Origin: Bacteroidia bacterium
GTDB lineage: Bacteria > Bacteroidota > Bacteroidia > SXHM01
DNA length: 64,000 bases
NCBI GenBank assembly: GCA_022072225.1
Contig: JAJVIC010000009.1
Coordinates: 837,746 to 901,745 of the forward strand
Direction: 5' to 3'
In this document: positions 52,265-60,289 of the stretch, piece by piece
Layout of the letters: each line of letters begins with the position of its first letter
Numbering within the stretch: position 1 is the stretch's first letter
Notes under the pieces: generated by a model
What the model saw: only the letters and a program-made list of their open reading frames with translations
Database searches by the model: none
What the model was told of the DNA's origin: nothing
Translations under genes and position numbers: made by a program

Positions 52265-52648
52265 TTGGTGCCGCCACAGAGGTAATTGCTTTATTCCGAT
52301 TAACGTTGTGGCCACCACAAGACGAGTTGGTTTATTCCCCATTGGGTTGTGGCCGCCACAGAAGCGATTAGCTTATCCCGATTACCATTGTGGCCACCAC
52401 AAGACGAGTTGGCTTATTACCCATTTGGTTGTGGTCGCCACAGAAGCGATTGGCTTATCCCGATTACCATTGTGGCCACTACAAGATAAATTGGCTTATT
52501 CCCCATTTGGTTGTGGCCGCCACAGAAGCGATTAGCTTATCCCGATTACCATTGTGGCCGTCACAGAGTAGATAGGTGTTTTCAAAAAGGTGTTGTGACC
52601 ACAACAGAAAGGTTAGCAGTTGCCCCAAAAGTATTGTTTCAGTTACAA
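52265..52648. repeat. array of ten palindrome positions in exact 41-bp register
   Basis: Palindromes of the form TTGTGGCCnCCACAA/G start at 52306, 52347, 52388, 52429, 52470, 52511 and 52552, each exactly 41 bases after the last. Decayed ones keep the register: 52265 (TTGGTGCCGCCACAG), 52593 (inside TGTTGTGACCACAACA) and 52634 (TTGTTTCAGTTACAA). Two kinds alternate, giving an 82-bp unit: CCACCACAA followed by GACGAGTTGGCTTATT, and CCGCCACAG followed by AAGCGATTAGCTTATCCC. The spacers share GCTTAT. It fills most of the 596-bp gap between batE and sucD; the remaining part holds the sucD promoter. Confidence 0.93.
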
Positions 52649-52789
52649 ACGCTGATAGGATGACCCAAACAGAATTAAGTGGGTTGAAAAAATGGAGGTG
52701 TAGAACATAGGTGATGCAAATTAAGTTCATCCTTATTGATACTTATGGATAATTGAAATAAATACACATTCAATATATAATCCAATTTC

Positions 52790-52797
52790 TATCTTTG
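52790..52797 (+). promoter_or_regulatory. -7 element of sucD
   Basis: TATCTTTG matches TAnnTTTG and lies 29 bases before the sucD ATG. A convincing -33 element is not seen at normal distance. Confidence 0.5.
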
Positions 52798-52826
52798 CCA
52801 ACTCTTAAATAAAAACAGAAAAATAC

Positions 52827-53708
52827 ATGAGCGTTTTAGTTAATAAAAATTCAAAGATTTTAGTTCAAGGTTTCACAGGAAGCGAAGGCACTTTTCATGC
52901 TACGCAGATGCTTGAATATGGAACTAATGTTGTAGGTGGTGTTACTCCCGGAAAAGGTGGTTCTGAACATTTAGGCAAACCTGTTTTCAATACAGTTGCC
53001 GATGCAGTAAAAGCAACAGGCGCTGATGTTTCTATCGTTTTTGTTCCACCGGCATTCGCAGGCGATGCAATTATGGAAGCTGCCGAGGCTGGAATTGCAT
53101 TGGTAGTTTGTATCACTGAAGGAATTCCTGTGAAAGACATGGTAACCGTAAAAGCTTATTTGAGTGATAAAAAAACAAGACTGATCGGGCCGAATTGTCC
53201 GGGTGTTATAACAGCTGAAGAATGTAAAGTTGGTATTATGCCAGGCTTCGTTTTCAAAAAAGGAAGAGTTGGAATCGTTTCCAAATCAGGAACATTGACC
53301 TACGAAGCTGCTGATCAGGTTGTGAAAGCAGGATTAGGAGTTTCTACCGCTATTGGTATTGGTGGCGACCCGATAATTGGTACTACCACCAAAGAGGCAG
53401 TTGAATTATTTATGAATGACCCTGAAACAGATGCAATTGTTATGATCGGTGAAATTGGCGGTAGCCTTGAAGCTGATGCTGCACGTTGGATAAAAGCACA
53501 CGGCACAAAACCCGTAGTTGGTTTCATTGCCGGGCAAACTGCACCTCCGGGACGCAGAATGGGTCATGCAGGAGCTATTGTTGGCGGTGCTGATGATACA
53601 GCAGCAGCCAAAATGAAAATTATGCGTGAGTGCGGAATTCACGTTGTTGAATCGCCTGCTGTAATCGGCAAAACAATTGCACAGGTATTGAATAAAGTAG
53701 TGGCTTAG
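52827..53708 (+). CDS. sucD: succinyl-CoA ligase, alpha subunit
   Basis: A 293-residue succinyl-CoA synthetase alpha subunit. The CoA-binding domain opens [31 protein letters not shown] is a conserved loop, and the phospho-histidine is in GHAGAIVGG (about 249). It interconverts succinyl-CoA and succinate with ADP or GDP in the citric acid cycle. The beta subunit gene is not next to it, so the complex is encoded at two loci. A strong bidirectional terminator follows. Confidence 0.96.
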   Translation: MSVLVNKNSKILVQGFTGSEGTFHATQMLEYGTNVVGGVTPGKGGSEHLGKPVFNTVADAVKATGADVSIVFVPPAFAGDAIMEAAEAGIALVVCITEGIPVKDMVTVKAYLSDKKTRLIGPNCPGVITAEECKVGIMPGFVFKKGRVGIVSKSGTLTYEAADQVVKAGLGVSTAIGIGGDPIIGTTTKEAVELFMNDPETDAIVMIGEIGGSLEADAARWIKAHGTKPVVGFIAGQTAPPGRRMGHAGAIVGGADDTAAAKMKIMRECGIHVVESPAVIGKTIAQVLNKVVA

Positions 53709-53732
53709 GCCTCTTTCAGATTTCAGAATTTT

Positions 53733-53765
53733 AAAGCAGATTGATTTATCAATCTGCTTTTTTAT
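53733..53765. terminator. bidirectional terminator between sucD and the acyltransferase gene
   Basis: AAAGCAGATTGA and TCAATCTGCTTT form a perfect 12-bp stem around a TTTA loop. T-rich bases follow on the plus strand and the A run gives T on the minus strand, so both converging genes can end here. Confidence 0.88.
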
Positions 53766-53781
53766 TGCTTTAATTTAAAAT

Positions 53782-54711
53782 TTAATAGCTGTATTTTCTC
53801 TGTTGCACTGCTGCATAAGCCAGCAATGGCAGTAGAATAAAGACAGATAGTGCAATAAACTTATTTACACCTGCCAATATAATTAATAGGCTGAGTAGTC
53901 CAACAAATAAGGGATATGTAAAGAGTAATATCCCGAATAAAACTGCATGGTAGAAAACAGTGTCCTTTGTTTTTTTAGCAACGAAATTTTTGACCGGATA
54001 ATAAAAAGGTGAGTGAATAATGTTGCCTAAAAATGCAAACAAAACTATCCAGTAGTTTTTAACCGGTCTTCTGTTTTTATTTTCTTTCCATACCAGTTTT
54101 TCAAATTCTTCATATACACTATTGTTGAAAGCTAACAGGTTTGAAGCTGTATCTTTTTCTTTGAAAATTTCATCAGGATGCAGCAACTTCCCCGGATGAA
54201 CTTCCACACGCATTCCAACTTTTTTGAAATCAGAATAATTGATTCCCAATGGTAGAATTTTTAATGGAATTTTGACGTTATGGCAATTCAGAGCAATGCG
54301 AGCAGCACCTTTTTTGAAAGAGCGGAGCCCATATTCCTGAACACAAAGTCCTTCAATAAAGATCAACACTATTCCATTTTTGGATAAAATTTCCTGACTT
54401 CGTTGAAATGTTTTTTCGTTCAGGTGCAGGTTCTCTTTTCCTTCACTTAAACGATAAATTGGAATCATGTTTAATGTTTTAAGCAACGCATTGTGCCAAG
54501 TTTTTTTGAATGCATCGCCCCGCGCCAGAAAATGAACTGGTTCTTTAAATAAAGCACCTATAATAACCGCATCAAAAAACGAATTCGGATGGTTGGCGGT
54601 AATCAGCAACGGACCTTTACTGTTAAGCGCGCGATGGTTGTGTATATCTATATCACCGCAAAAAATCTTCAGCGCAAGGCGTACAAATATTTTAAGGATG
54701 GGATAAACCAC
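53782..54711 (-). CDS. PlsC-type 1-acylglycerol-phosphate acyltransferase-like protein
   Basis: A 309-residue acyltransferase. The catalytic block is ANHPNSFFDAVIIG (H-x5-D rather than the usual H-x4-D; this NHPNSFxD form is common in Bacteroidota), followed by GDAFKKTWHNALLKTLNMIPI, then the substrate motif VLIFIEGLCVQE. Two C-terminal hydrophobic segments lie at about 215-305. It should transfer an acyl chain to a lysophospholipid or related alcohol at the membrane. It begins 3 bases after the myo-inositol oxygenase stop, so both are on one transcript; the metabolic link between them is not clear. Confidence 0.85.
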   Translation of the reverse strand: MVYPILKIFVRLALKIFCGDIDIHNHRALNSKGPLLITANHPNSFFDAVIIGALFKEPVHFLARGDAFKKTWHNALLKTLNMIPIYRLSEGKENLHLNEKTFQRSQEILSKNGIVLIFIEGLCVQEYGLRSFKKGAARIALNCHNVKIPLKILPLGINYSDFKKVGMRVEVHPGKLLHPDEIFKEKDTASNLLAFNNSVYEEFEKLVWKENKNRRPVKNYWIVLFAFLGNIIHSPFYYPVKNFVAKKTKDTVFYHAVLFGILLFTYPLFVGLLSLLIILAGVNKFIALSVFILLPLLAYAAVQQRKYSY

Positions 54712-54714
54712 ACA

Positions 54715-55536
54715 TCAGAAATAAACAGGTTTATCGCCCAGGTATTTTTGAATAATTGGAAGATAATATGCCTTCAGTTCTTCAAGGTTATAGCTTTCTG
54801 CGCGTTTGGTGTAAAGATCGTATTGGTTGAAATCTTTTACCCATTCTTTGTAAAGATGGTCACGTTCATTCATCAGATGCGTATAGCTTCCTCCTGTGTG
54901 CCACGGATAAAAAGAGTGGTAGCGAATCATTACCATTCCTTCTTCCGGAATTTTATTTGCAGTATGATTTTTTAAAACAGAGTAAAGATATTCATCGTGT
55001 CCCCAGGCTTTCAGCGTATTGTCAAGACCGCAATTGGGTTGATAAATTCCGTACTCGGTATTGTATCGTGTATCCTGCATATCAGGATTAAGTTCGTTAA
55101 ATTCAGCATAAACGCATGTGTCAGGAAGTTTGCACCCAACCAGAAAAATATCACCTACCAAGCCCCATTGTTCTTTAAGGGTTGTTCCGTCTTCATCTTT
55201 TCCCCACAAGTACATTACTTTTCCAAGATCGTGAATCAAACCAACTAATTGCATCCAGTCAGGACGGTTGTCTGCTCTCATGCCTTCAGCCGCCTGAATT
55301 AAGTGCATTACATTCGGCAGATTCATGTCCGGATCACTGAGGTCAACAAAGTTGTTCAGCTTTTCCATCGCATCCCAGATATGCATCGGGCGGTTGAACG
55401 TAAGATATTCTTTTCGCATACGCTCAACATATTCTACCGTTTGGCGCGAACGCATTTTACGATAATTGTCGCGGATGACTTCAATGGTATCACCTTGCGA
55501 GTAGTTGCGGAATTGCTTTTCTGTAGTTGTTTCCAT
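54715..55536 (-). CDS. miox: myo-inositol oxygenase
   Basis: A 273-residue di-iron oxygenase starting at METTTEKQFRNYSQGD (eight residues shorter than the longest reading). All six iron ligands of the animal enzyme are visible: His78 (VMHLIQAAEG), His102 and Asp103 (GLIHDLGKV), His180 (WGHDEYLY), His207 (RYHSFYPWH) and Asp240 (FNQYDLYTK). Segments such as GIYQPNCGLD and the WHTGG turn are almost the same as in mammalian MIOX. It splits the ring of myo-inositol with O2 to give D-glucuronate. A -7-like TAATTTTG (minus, 55549-55542) lies only 5 bases before the ATG. It is divergent from an MFS gene and one gene away from GalU and a GHMP kinase. Confidence 0.94.
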   Translation of the reverse strand: METTTEKQFRNYSQGDTIEVIRDNYRKMRSRQTVEYVERMRKEYLTFNRPMHIWDAMEKLNNFVDLSDPDMNLPNVMHLIQAAEGMRADNRPDWMQLVGLIHDLGKVMYLWGKDEDGTTLKEQWGLVGDIFLVGCKLPDTCVYAEFNELNPDMQDTRYNTEYGIYQPNCGLDNTLKAWGHDEYLYSVLKNHTANKIPEEGMVMIRYHSFYPWHTGGSYTHLMNERDHLYKEWVKDFNQYDLYTKRAESYNLEELKAYYLPIIQKYLGDKPVYF

Positions 55537-55595
55537 GCGTACAAAATTATGAGAAATCATTTACGGTTTGCGCTTTTTCCCTATTATTGAAAACT

Positions 55596-56945
55596 GTGAG
55601 TACCGACAAAACACTTATTGGCAGTTATCGCTGGCGAATCTGCGCCTTGTTATTTTTTGCCACTACGGTAAATTATATCGACCGCAATGTGCTTTCGTTT
55701 GCCATGATTGACGGGTTCTTTCGTAAGGAAATGTTGGGCTTACCCGAAGATGCTATTTTGACACAAGCCGATACTGACCGCTTTAAAGAAATGATGGGCT
55801 ATGTGGATGCCGCTTTCAAAATGGCTTATGCATTAGGCTTTTTGATTATGGGATATGTGATTGATAAATTCGGAACACGCAAAGGTTTTTCAGTAGCCAT
55901 TTCGGTGTGGAGTATTGCCGGAGTTTTAAATGGTTTTGTTGGTTCGGTAAAAGGATTAGTTGGAACCCGGTTTTTATTGGGTTTGGGTGAAGCCGGAAAT
56001 TTTCCTTCCGCAGTAAAAACAGTAGCAGAATGGTTTCCGCGAAAGGAGCGCTCTTTTGCAGCAGGATTATTTAATGCAGGTGCAAACATTGGTGTAATTG
56101 TTACGGCATTGGCTGTGCCTTTTATTACGGTGCAGTATGGTTGGAGGGCTTCTTTTGTTGCGACCGGTTTACTTGGTTTTGCAGTACTGATTTTTTGGCG
56201 CTTGATGTATCGCAAACCGGAAGAGCATCCGCAACTGAGCATGACAGAATTTGACTATATCAACTCTGATAAAGATGAAACTTCAGGAGAAAAAATCTCG
56301 TGGCTGAAATTGTTACAGCACCGCCAAACATGGGCTTTTGCTGTCGGTAAATTTATGGCTGATCCAATCTGGTATTTCTACCTCACCTGGCTCCCCGATT
56401 TTTTTAACAGCAGTGAATCGCTGGAACAGAAATTGGATTTAAAGAACATCGGATTACCTTTTATCATTATTTATTTGGTGAGTGATGGCGGAAGTATTTT
56501 CTTCGGATGGCTTTCATCGCGTTTGATTCAAAAAGGTTGGAGTGTAAATAATGCACGAAAAATAACCATGCTTATTTGTGCATTGTGTGTGGTTCCGATT
56601 GTGTTTGCTTCTACAACATCAAGTGTTGCTGTTGCAGTTGCTTTAATCGCATTGGCTGCTGCTGCACATCAGGGTTGGTCAGCAAATATGTACACACTGG
56701 CATCGGATATGTTTCCTAAAAGCAATGTAGGTTCGGTAGTAGGAATTGGCAGTATGTTCGGAGCAATAGGAGGTGTTTTGTTTGCAGCTTCCACCGGAAT
56801 TATTCGCGTGAAGTTTGGCTATATTCCTTTGTTTGCAATTGCCGGAAGTGCTTATCTGATTGCATTGGTGCTTATACATTTGCTTGCACCGAAACTTGAT
56901 AAGATTGAAACCGTCATTGCGAGCGATAGCGAAGCAATCTCATGA
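55596..56945 (+). CDS. MFS transporter, anion:cation symporter (hexuronate-type) family
   Basis: A 449-residue major facilitator with 12 predicted membrane segments, starting at GTG 55596; the longer TTG reading runs back over the MIOX gene. NYIDRNVLSFA and GLGEAGNFPSAVKTVAEWFP are characteristic of the ACS branch that includes ExuT-like sugar-acid transporters. Because it shares an intergenic region with myo-inositol oxygenase, glucuronate or a related sugar acid is the likely substrate; inositol cannot be excluded. The last ten codons (TVIASDSEAIS) lie within one arm of a dispersed inverted repeat (56912-56985), so the C-terminal tail is repeat-derived. Confidence 0.85.
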   Translation: MSTDKTLIGSYRWRICALLFFATTVNYIDRNVLSFAMIDGFFRKEMLGLPEDAILTQADTDRFKEMMGYVDAAFKMAYALGFLIMGYVIDKFGTRKGFSVAISVWSIAGVLNGFVGSVKGLVGTRFLLGLGEAGNFPSAVKTVAEWFPRKERSFAAGLFNAGANIGVIVTALAVPFITVQYGWRASFVATGLLGFAVLIFWRLMYRKPEEHPQLSMTEFDYINSDKDETSGEKISWLKLLQHRQTWAFAVGKFMADPIWYFYLTWLPDFFNSSESLEQKLDLKNIGLPFIIIYLVSDGGSIFFGWLSSRLIQKGWSVNNARKITMLICALCVVPIVFASTTSSVAVAVALIALAAAAHQGWSANMYTLASDMFPKSNVGSVVGIGSMFGAIGGVLFAASTGIIRVKFGYIPLFAIAGSAYLIALVLIHLLAPKLDKIETVIASDSEAIS

Positions 56946-56985
56946 ACTTGAAGATTGCTTCGTCACTCTGTTCCTCGCAATGACG
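56912..56985. repeat. inverted repeat (CGTCATTGCGAG type) forming both gene tails
   Basis: CGTCATTGCGAG (56912-56923) through GAAGCAATCT (56931-56940) is matched in reverse by AGATTGCTTC (56952-56961) through CTCGCAATGACG (56974-56985). The centres of the two arms differ. The left arm gives the last codons of the MFS gene; the right arm, read on the other strand, gives the last codons of GalU (SLRGTE). A hairpin here could stop both transcripts. Confidence 0.85.
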
Positions 56986-57838
56986 TAAGCCAGTTTTTCA
57001 ATTCCTCACCAATATCTTTCCGTTTTAAACCCAGTAACAAATTGGTTTTTATAAAATCCAGTTTGTTGCCTACATCGTGGCGTTCGCCATCAAAAGCAAG
57101 CCCGTAAATACTTTGCTCGTTCATTAATATGCGAATGGCATCGGTTAATTGAATTTCGTTGTTTACTCCCCGCTTTGTTTTTCTGATGGCATCAAAAATT
57201 TCGGGTGTCAGCACATATCGTCCTGCAAAAACAAGGTTGGAAGGGATTTTATCTTTAGCAGGTTTTTCAATCAGTTCTTTTCCTTTGAATAAGCGCTCTG
57301 CAACGTTTTCGCCTACAAATACTCCATAGCGGTGTGCAATAGAAAGCGGCACTTCCTGCAAAGCAATTACAGGATTTTTGTATTCGTCAAAAACTTCAGC
57401 TAATTGTAAAGTCAATGGTCTTTCTGATTCTATAATTGTATCACCAAGTAAGACAGCAAATGGTTCACCGTTCACAAATTTTTCGGCATAGCTGATTGCA
57501 TCGCCCAATCCTTTTTGTTCGGGCTGATATTCCAGGTGAATGTTGGTAAGGTGATTTAATGATTTTATGGCGTTCAGTTCTTCGCTCTTCCCTTTTTGTT
57601 CCAACACTTTTTCGAGTTCTTCATCGGCACGAAAATGCTCGCGCAATACTTCTTTGCCTTCCGAAATAATAATCAGAATATCAGTAATGCCCGATGCCAC
57701 AGCTTCTTCCACTACATATTGAATTACGGGTTTGTCAACCACTACCAGCATTTCCTTGGGTTGGGCTTTGGTAGCCGGCAGCAGACGGGTTCCAAAACCT
57801 GCCGCAGGAATTACTGCTTTTGTTATTTTCTTTTTCAT
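56963..57838 (-). CDS. galU: GalU-type UTP-sugar-1-phosphate uridylyltransferase
   Basis: A 291-residue nucleotidyltransferase. The N-terminal AVIPAAGFGTRLLPATKAQ is the nucleotide-binding signature of GalU, followed by PKEMLVVVDKPVIQYVVEEA. GLGDAISYAEKFV and the metal motif LLGDTI (with Asp in the LGD) are intact, and the family's VEKP-like segment appears as LIEKPAKDK. GalU normally makes UDP-glucose from UTP and glucose-1-phosphate. Here it directly follows, with no base between, a glucuronokinase-like gene, so it may accept glucuronate-1-phosphate to give UDP-glucuronate. That activity is inference. The last residues SLRGTE come from a dispersed repeat. Confidence 0.88.
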   Translation of the reverse strand: MKKKITKAVIPAAGFGTRLLPATKAQPKEMLVVVDKPVIQYVVEEAVASGITDILIIISEGKEVLREHFRADEELEKVLEQKGKSEELNAIKSLNHLTNIHLEYQPEQKGLGDAISYAEKFVNGEPFAVLLGDTIIESERPLTLQLAEVFDEYKNPVIALQEVPLSIAHRYGVFVGENVAERLFKGKELIEKPAKDKIPSNLVFAGRYVLTPEIFDAIRKTKRGVNNEIQLTDAIRILMNEQSIYGLAFDGERHDVGNKLDFIKTNLLLGLKRKDIGEELKNWLTSLRGTE

Positions 57839-58828
57839 TTAAACAATCTCCGGTTTTATCACTTCTGCTCCGATTTTCTTCATTACAACTGCTAGTTCAC
57901 TAAACATTTTCTCGTCAGTATAAGTGCCGATAATTGCACCACCGGAACCGGTGAATTTTGCACTTGCACCAACCAAACGAGCGGTTTCAATCAATTCAAT
58001 ATTTCCTTTGCTCACATTCATTACTTCTTTGCGAATATCGAAATTACGGTTTAAAAGTTCTGTAATATTTTTATCACCTTTCTGAAGTTTTTCCCAAATC
58101 TGTTCTGTTAATTCTGTCCATTGTTTTATTGCATTTATAACAGCCGGTTCTTTTTCTGAATAACGCTTGGCAAAATTATTGTGCGTAATTTCCGAACCTT
58201 CTGAAAGGTTGGTGCGGTAAGCAATATACAGTGGCGGTAATAGATTTTTGTCAAAGGTGATGTATTCACCAAATCCTTGTTTGTCTATTAATGTTTTGTC
58301 AAAATTCATGTAAACAGGAACGTTATAAACCTGCGTTACGCGGTCTTGTAAGCCGGCACCGATATTAAGTTCATCCTTTTCAACCGACAAAATCAGATTT
58401 GCTAAAATTGGTTTCGGAATTTCAATTCCGTAGAACTGCATCATGGCTTTTACTGAAGCAGTAACAATAGCACTGGAACCTGCCAGTCCCAATCTGTCGG
58501 GAATACTTGAGGTAAAACCAATGGTGAAATTCTTTTCAGGTAGCTGAATGTTATTTTCAGCGCAGTAGTCGTGCAACTTTTTTATGGCAGCTTTTATTAA
58601 ACGTATGCCACCGTAATAACCGTTTTGTTTTACTTCGTTTACCAATTCATTAATGTTGTTAAACACCATTCTGTCGCGGTTGCCGGGAATGATTTCTAAT
58701 TTCTCACTTTCATTCAATGTAACTTCAACTTTAAAATTACTGAAAGTAAATGCAATGGTTTTCCCGAAATAGCCATCGGATGGATTTCCGATTAGTGCAG
58801 CGCGCGGGTATGAAACAGTTTTAATCAT
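57839..58828 (-). CDS. GHMP kinase, probable glucuronokinase
   Basis: A 329-residue GHMP sugar kinase. ALIGNPSDGYFGKTI near the start, the ATP loop GLAGSSAIV (114-122), GLQDRVTQVY (159-168, containing the likely catalytic aspartate) and the C-terminal GASAKFTGSGGAIIG (287-301) are all present. From memory, these segments, together with NGYYGGIRLI and LLPPLYIAY, correspond closely to plant glucuronokinase (GlcA + ATP to GlcA-1-phosphate); this was not checked by alignment. Substrate is supported by neighbours: GalU follows immediately, and myo-inositol oxygenase, which makes glucuronate, lies 2.3 kb away. Another sugar or mevalonate-like substrate remains possible. Confidence 0.82.
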   Translation of the reverse strand: MIKTVSYPRAALIGNPSDGYFGKTIAFTFSNFKVEVTLNESEKLEIIPGNRDRMVFNNINELVNEVKQNGYYGGIRLIKAAIKKLHDYCAENNIQLPEKNFTIGFTSSIPDRLGLAGSSAIVTASVKAMMQFYGIEIPKPILANLILSVEKDELNIGAGLQDRVTQVYNVPVYMNFDKTLIDKQGFGEYITFDKNLLPPLYIAYRTNLSEGSEITHNNFAKRYSEKEPAVINAIKQWTELTEQIWEKLQKGDKNITELLNRNFDIRKEVMNVSKGNIELIETARLVGASAKFTGSGGAIIGTYTDEKMFSELAVVMKKIGAEVIKPEIV

Positions 58829-58879
58829 AAACGCTGCAAATTAAAGCAGAAACTGTTATTATTGTGAAAAATAAATTCA

Positions 58880-59695
58880 ATGAAAACAAAACTTACAGTG
58901 GTGGCATTGCTTATTGCGTTGCAGTCATTTGCCCTTAATCCAAGCCGTGTTTACAAAAATCGCCCCGATGCATTCAATATGGTTTATGAAGAACATAAAG
59001 TTGCTGTTCCTGATGGAGCAACACTTGTAGCCTGGTATTTTCCGGCAAATACAAAAACCACAAAATTGGTCTTAATCAGTCATAATGGCGAAGGCAATAT
59101 GGCAGACAACCTTCGCAGGGCCGATCAGTTCCGTTCATCAGGTTACAACGTTGTAATGTATGATTATCGCGGCTTTGGTGAAAGCAGCGAATTTGAAATG
59201 GACAATAACATGTACATCTACCCGCATTTTCAGGACGATGTAAAAGCCATGATAGATTTTTGCAGAACAAAATTTACGCAGACGTTCTATATGTATGGCT
59301 GGGGAATTGGTGCAGGTCTTTCGCTCGGTATCGGTTATCATCGCCCCGAAGTAAAACGCATTATTGCAGATACACCTTTCTTTTCAATGGAAGATTTGGA
59401 GAAACGTTTTTCTTCGTGGGATACACCTATGGAAGTTCCGTTTGCAGGTTATGATAAAAAGTATGAACCAATTTATTCACTTGACGTGGCTGCGGCAGCT
59501 AACCTTGAAAAAATCATGTTGATTATCGGCAGCAACGACATACTTTATAAAGTTGCTGATATGAAAACGCTCCAGGCAAAACAAAAGAAATTAGTAAGCA
59601 CCATTTATGAAGTTACCAATCCCGACAGGCTTGATAATTTTATGGTTGACAAAGCAGCTTACTTTGGTGCTATTACAAAATTCCTCAGTAATTAG
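58880..59695 (+). CDS. alpha/beta-hydrolase-fold protein lacking the catalytic serine
   Basis: A 271-residue exported protein (signal peptide to about residue 19, SFALN). The fold is that of BEM46-type hydrolases: LISHNGEGNMADN (oxyanion region), MYDYRGFGES, and the acid Asp220 in IIGSNDILY. The nucleophile elbow, normally GxSxG, is GWGIG (140-144), so Gly142 stands where serine should be, and no histidine follows in the C-terminal part (TNPDRLDNFMVDKAAYF). It therefore cannot work as an ordinary serine hydrolase and may be a binding protein. It is divergent from the GHMP kinase gene with 51 bases between. Confidence 0.8.
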   Translation: MKTKLTVVALLIALQSFALNPSRVYKNRPDAFNMVYEEHKVAVPDGATLVAWYFPANTKTTKLVLISHNGEGNMADNLRRADQFRSSGYNVVMYDYRGFGESSEFEMDNNMYIYPHFQDDVKAMIDFCRTKFTQTFYMYGWGIGAGLSLGIGYHRPEVKRIIADTPFFSMEDLEKRFSSWDTPMEVPFAGYDKKYEPIYSLDVAAAANLEKIMLIIGSNDILYKVADMKTLQAKQKKLVSTIYEVTNPDRLDNFMVDKAAYFGAITKFLSN

Positions 59696-59709
59696 AAACT
59701 GAATTGTAT

Positions 59710-59717
59710 TACTTTTG
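59710..59717 (+). promoter_or_regulatory. -7 element of the DUF6580 gene
   Basis: TACTTTTG matches TAnnTTTG and lies 18 bases before the ATG at 59736. No clear -33 element. Confidence 0.5.
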
Positions 59718-59735
59718 CAGCAGAAAAATTAAACC

Positions 59736-60284
59736 ATGAACAAACTCTTCACACCTAAATTTATTTTCGTAGCAAGCGCATTATTAATAGCTGCCTTCAG
59801 TCGTTTAATACCGCATCCTTTTAATTTTACACCTATTGCCGGAATGGCTTTGTTTGGAGGAGCTTTGCTGACCGATAAAAAATTAGCTGTTGCCATTCCT
59901 TTAATTGCAATGTTTATCTCTGACATTTTTCTTGGCTTCCACGACCAGATGTTGGGTGTTTATGTATCGTTTATCATGATTTCGTTTATTGGCTTTTGGT
60001 TAAGCAGCAACTACACCGCAGGTAAAATTGTAGTAGCGTCTTTAGCTTCATCGCTTTTGTTTTTCTTAGTAACCAATTTCTACTGCTGGTTAATTTACCC
60101 GATGTACACCAAAGATTTGGCAGGATTAATTTCTGCTTACACCTTGGCAATTCCTTTTTATACCAATGATGTGTTTGGTAGCTTTTTCGTGAATACTATT
60201 CTTGGTGATTTGTTCTACACCGGAGTTTTATTTGGTGCTTACCACCTTGCCCGTGTAAAATACCCAGTTCTTGTTAAAGCCTGA
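59736..60284 (+). CDS. DUF6580 membrane protein (putative transport component)
   Basis: A 182-residue integral membrane protein with five or six hydrophobic segments. The start SRLIPHPFNFTPIAGMALFG is the family's most conserved part, and NTILGDLFYTGVLFGAY closes the chain. These proteins resemble the substrate-capture subunits of ECF-type vitamin transporters and are often near cobalamin or other uptake genes in other genomes, but no such genes are next to it here. It leads a small operon with DUF4199 (5 bases gap) and a TfoX-domain gene. Confidence 0.8.
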   Translation: MNKLFTPKFIFVASALLIAAFSRLIPHPFNFTPIAGMALFGGALLTDKKLAVAIPLIAMFISDIFLGFHDQMLGVYVSFIMISFIGFWLSSNYTAGKIVVASLASSLLFFLVTNFYCWLIYPMYTKDLAGLISAYTLAIPFYTNDVFGSFFVNTILGDLFYTGVLFGAYHLARVKYPVLVKA

Positions 60285-60289
60285 GAACT

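Noticed and set aside
52308-52575. Open frames with repeated peptides across the 41-bp array
   Set aside because: The unit length (41 or 82) is not a multiple of 3, so open frames arise from the repeat composition; there is no leader, domain or proper end.
52265-52648. CRISPR array
   Set aside because: The parts between the palindromes are themselves repeated, so there are no unique spacers, and no cas gene is in the window.
55527-55595. Longer MFS protein from a TTG start
   Set aside because: It would overlap the start of the divergent myo-inositol oxygenase gene, and the added residues are not part of a transporter.
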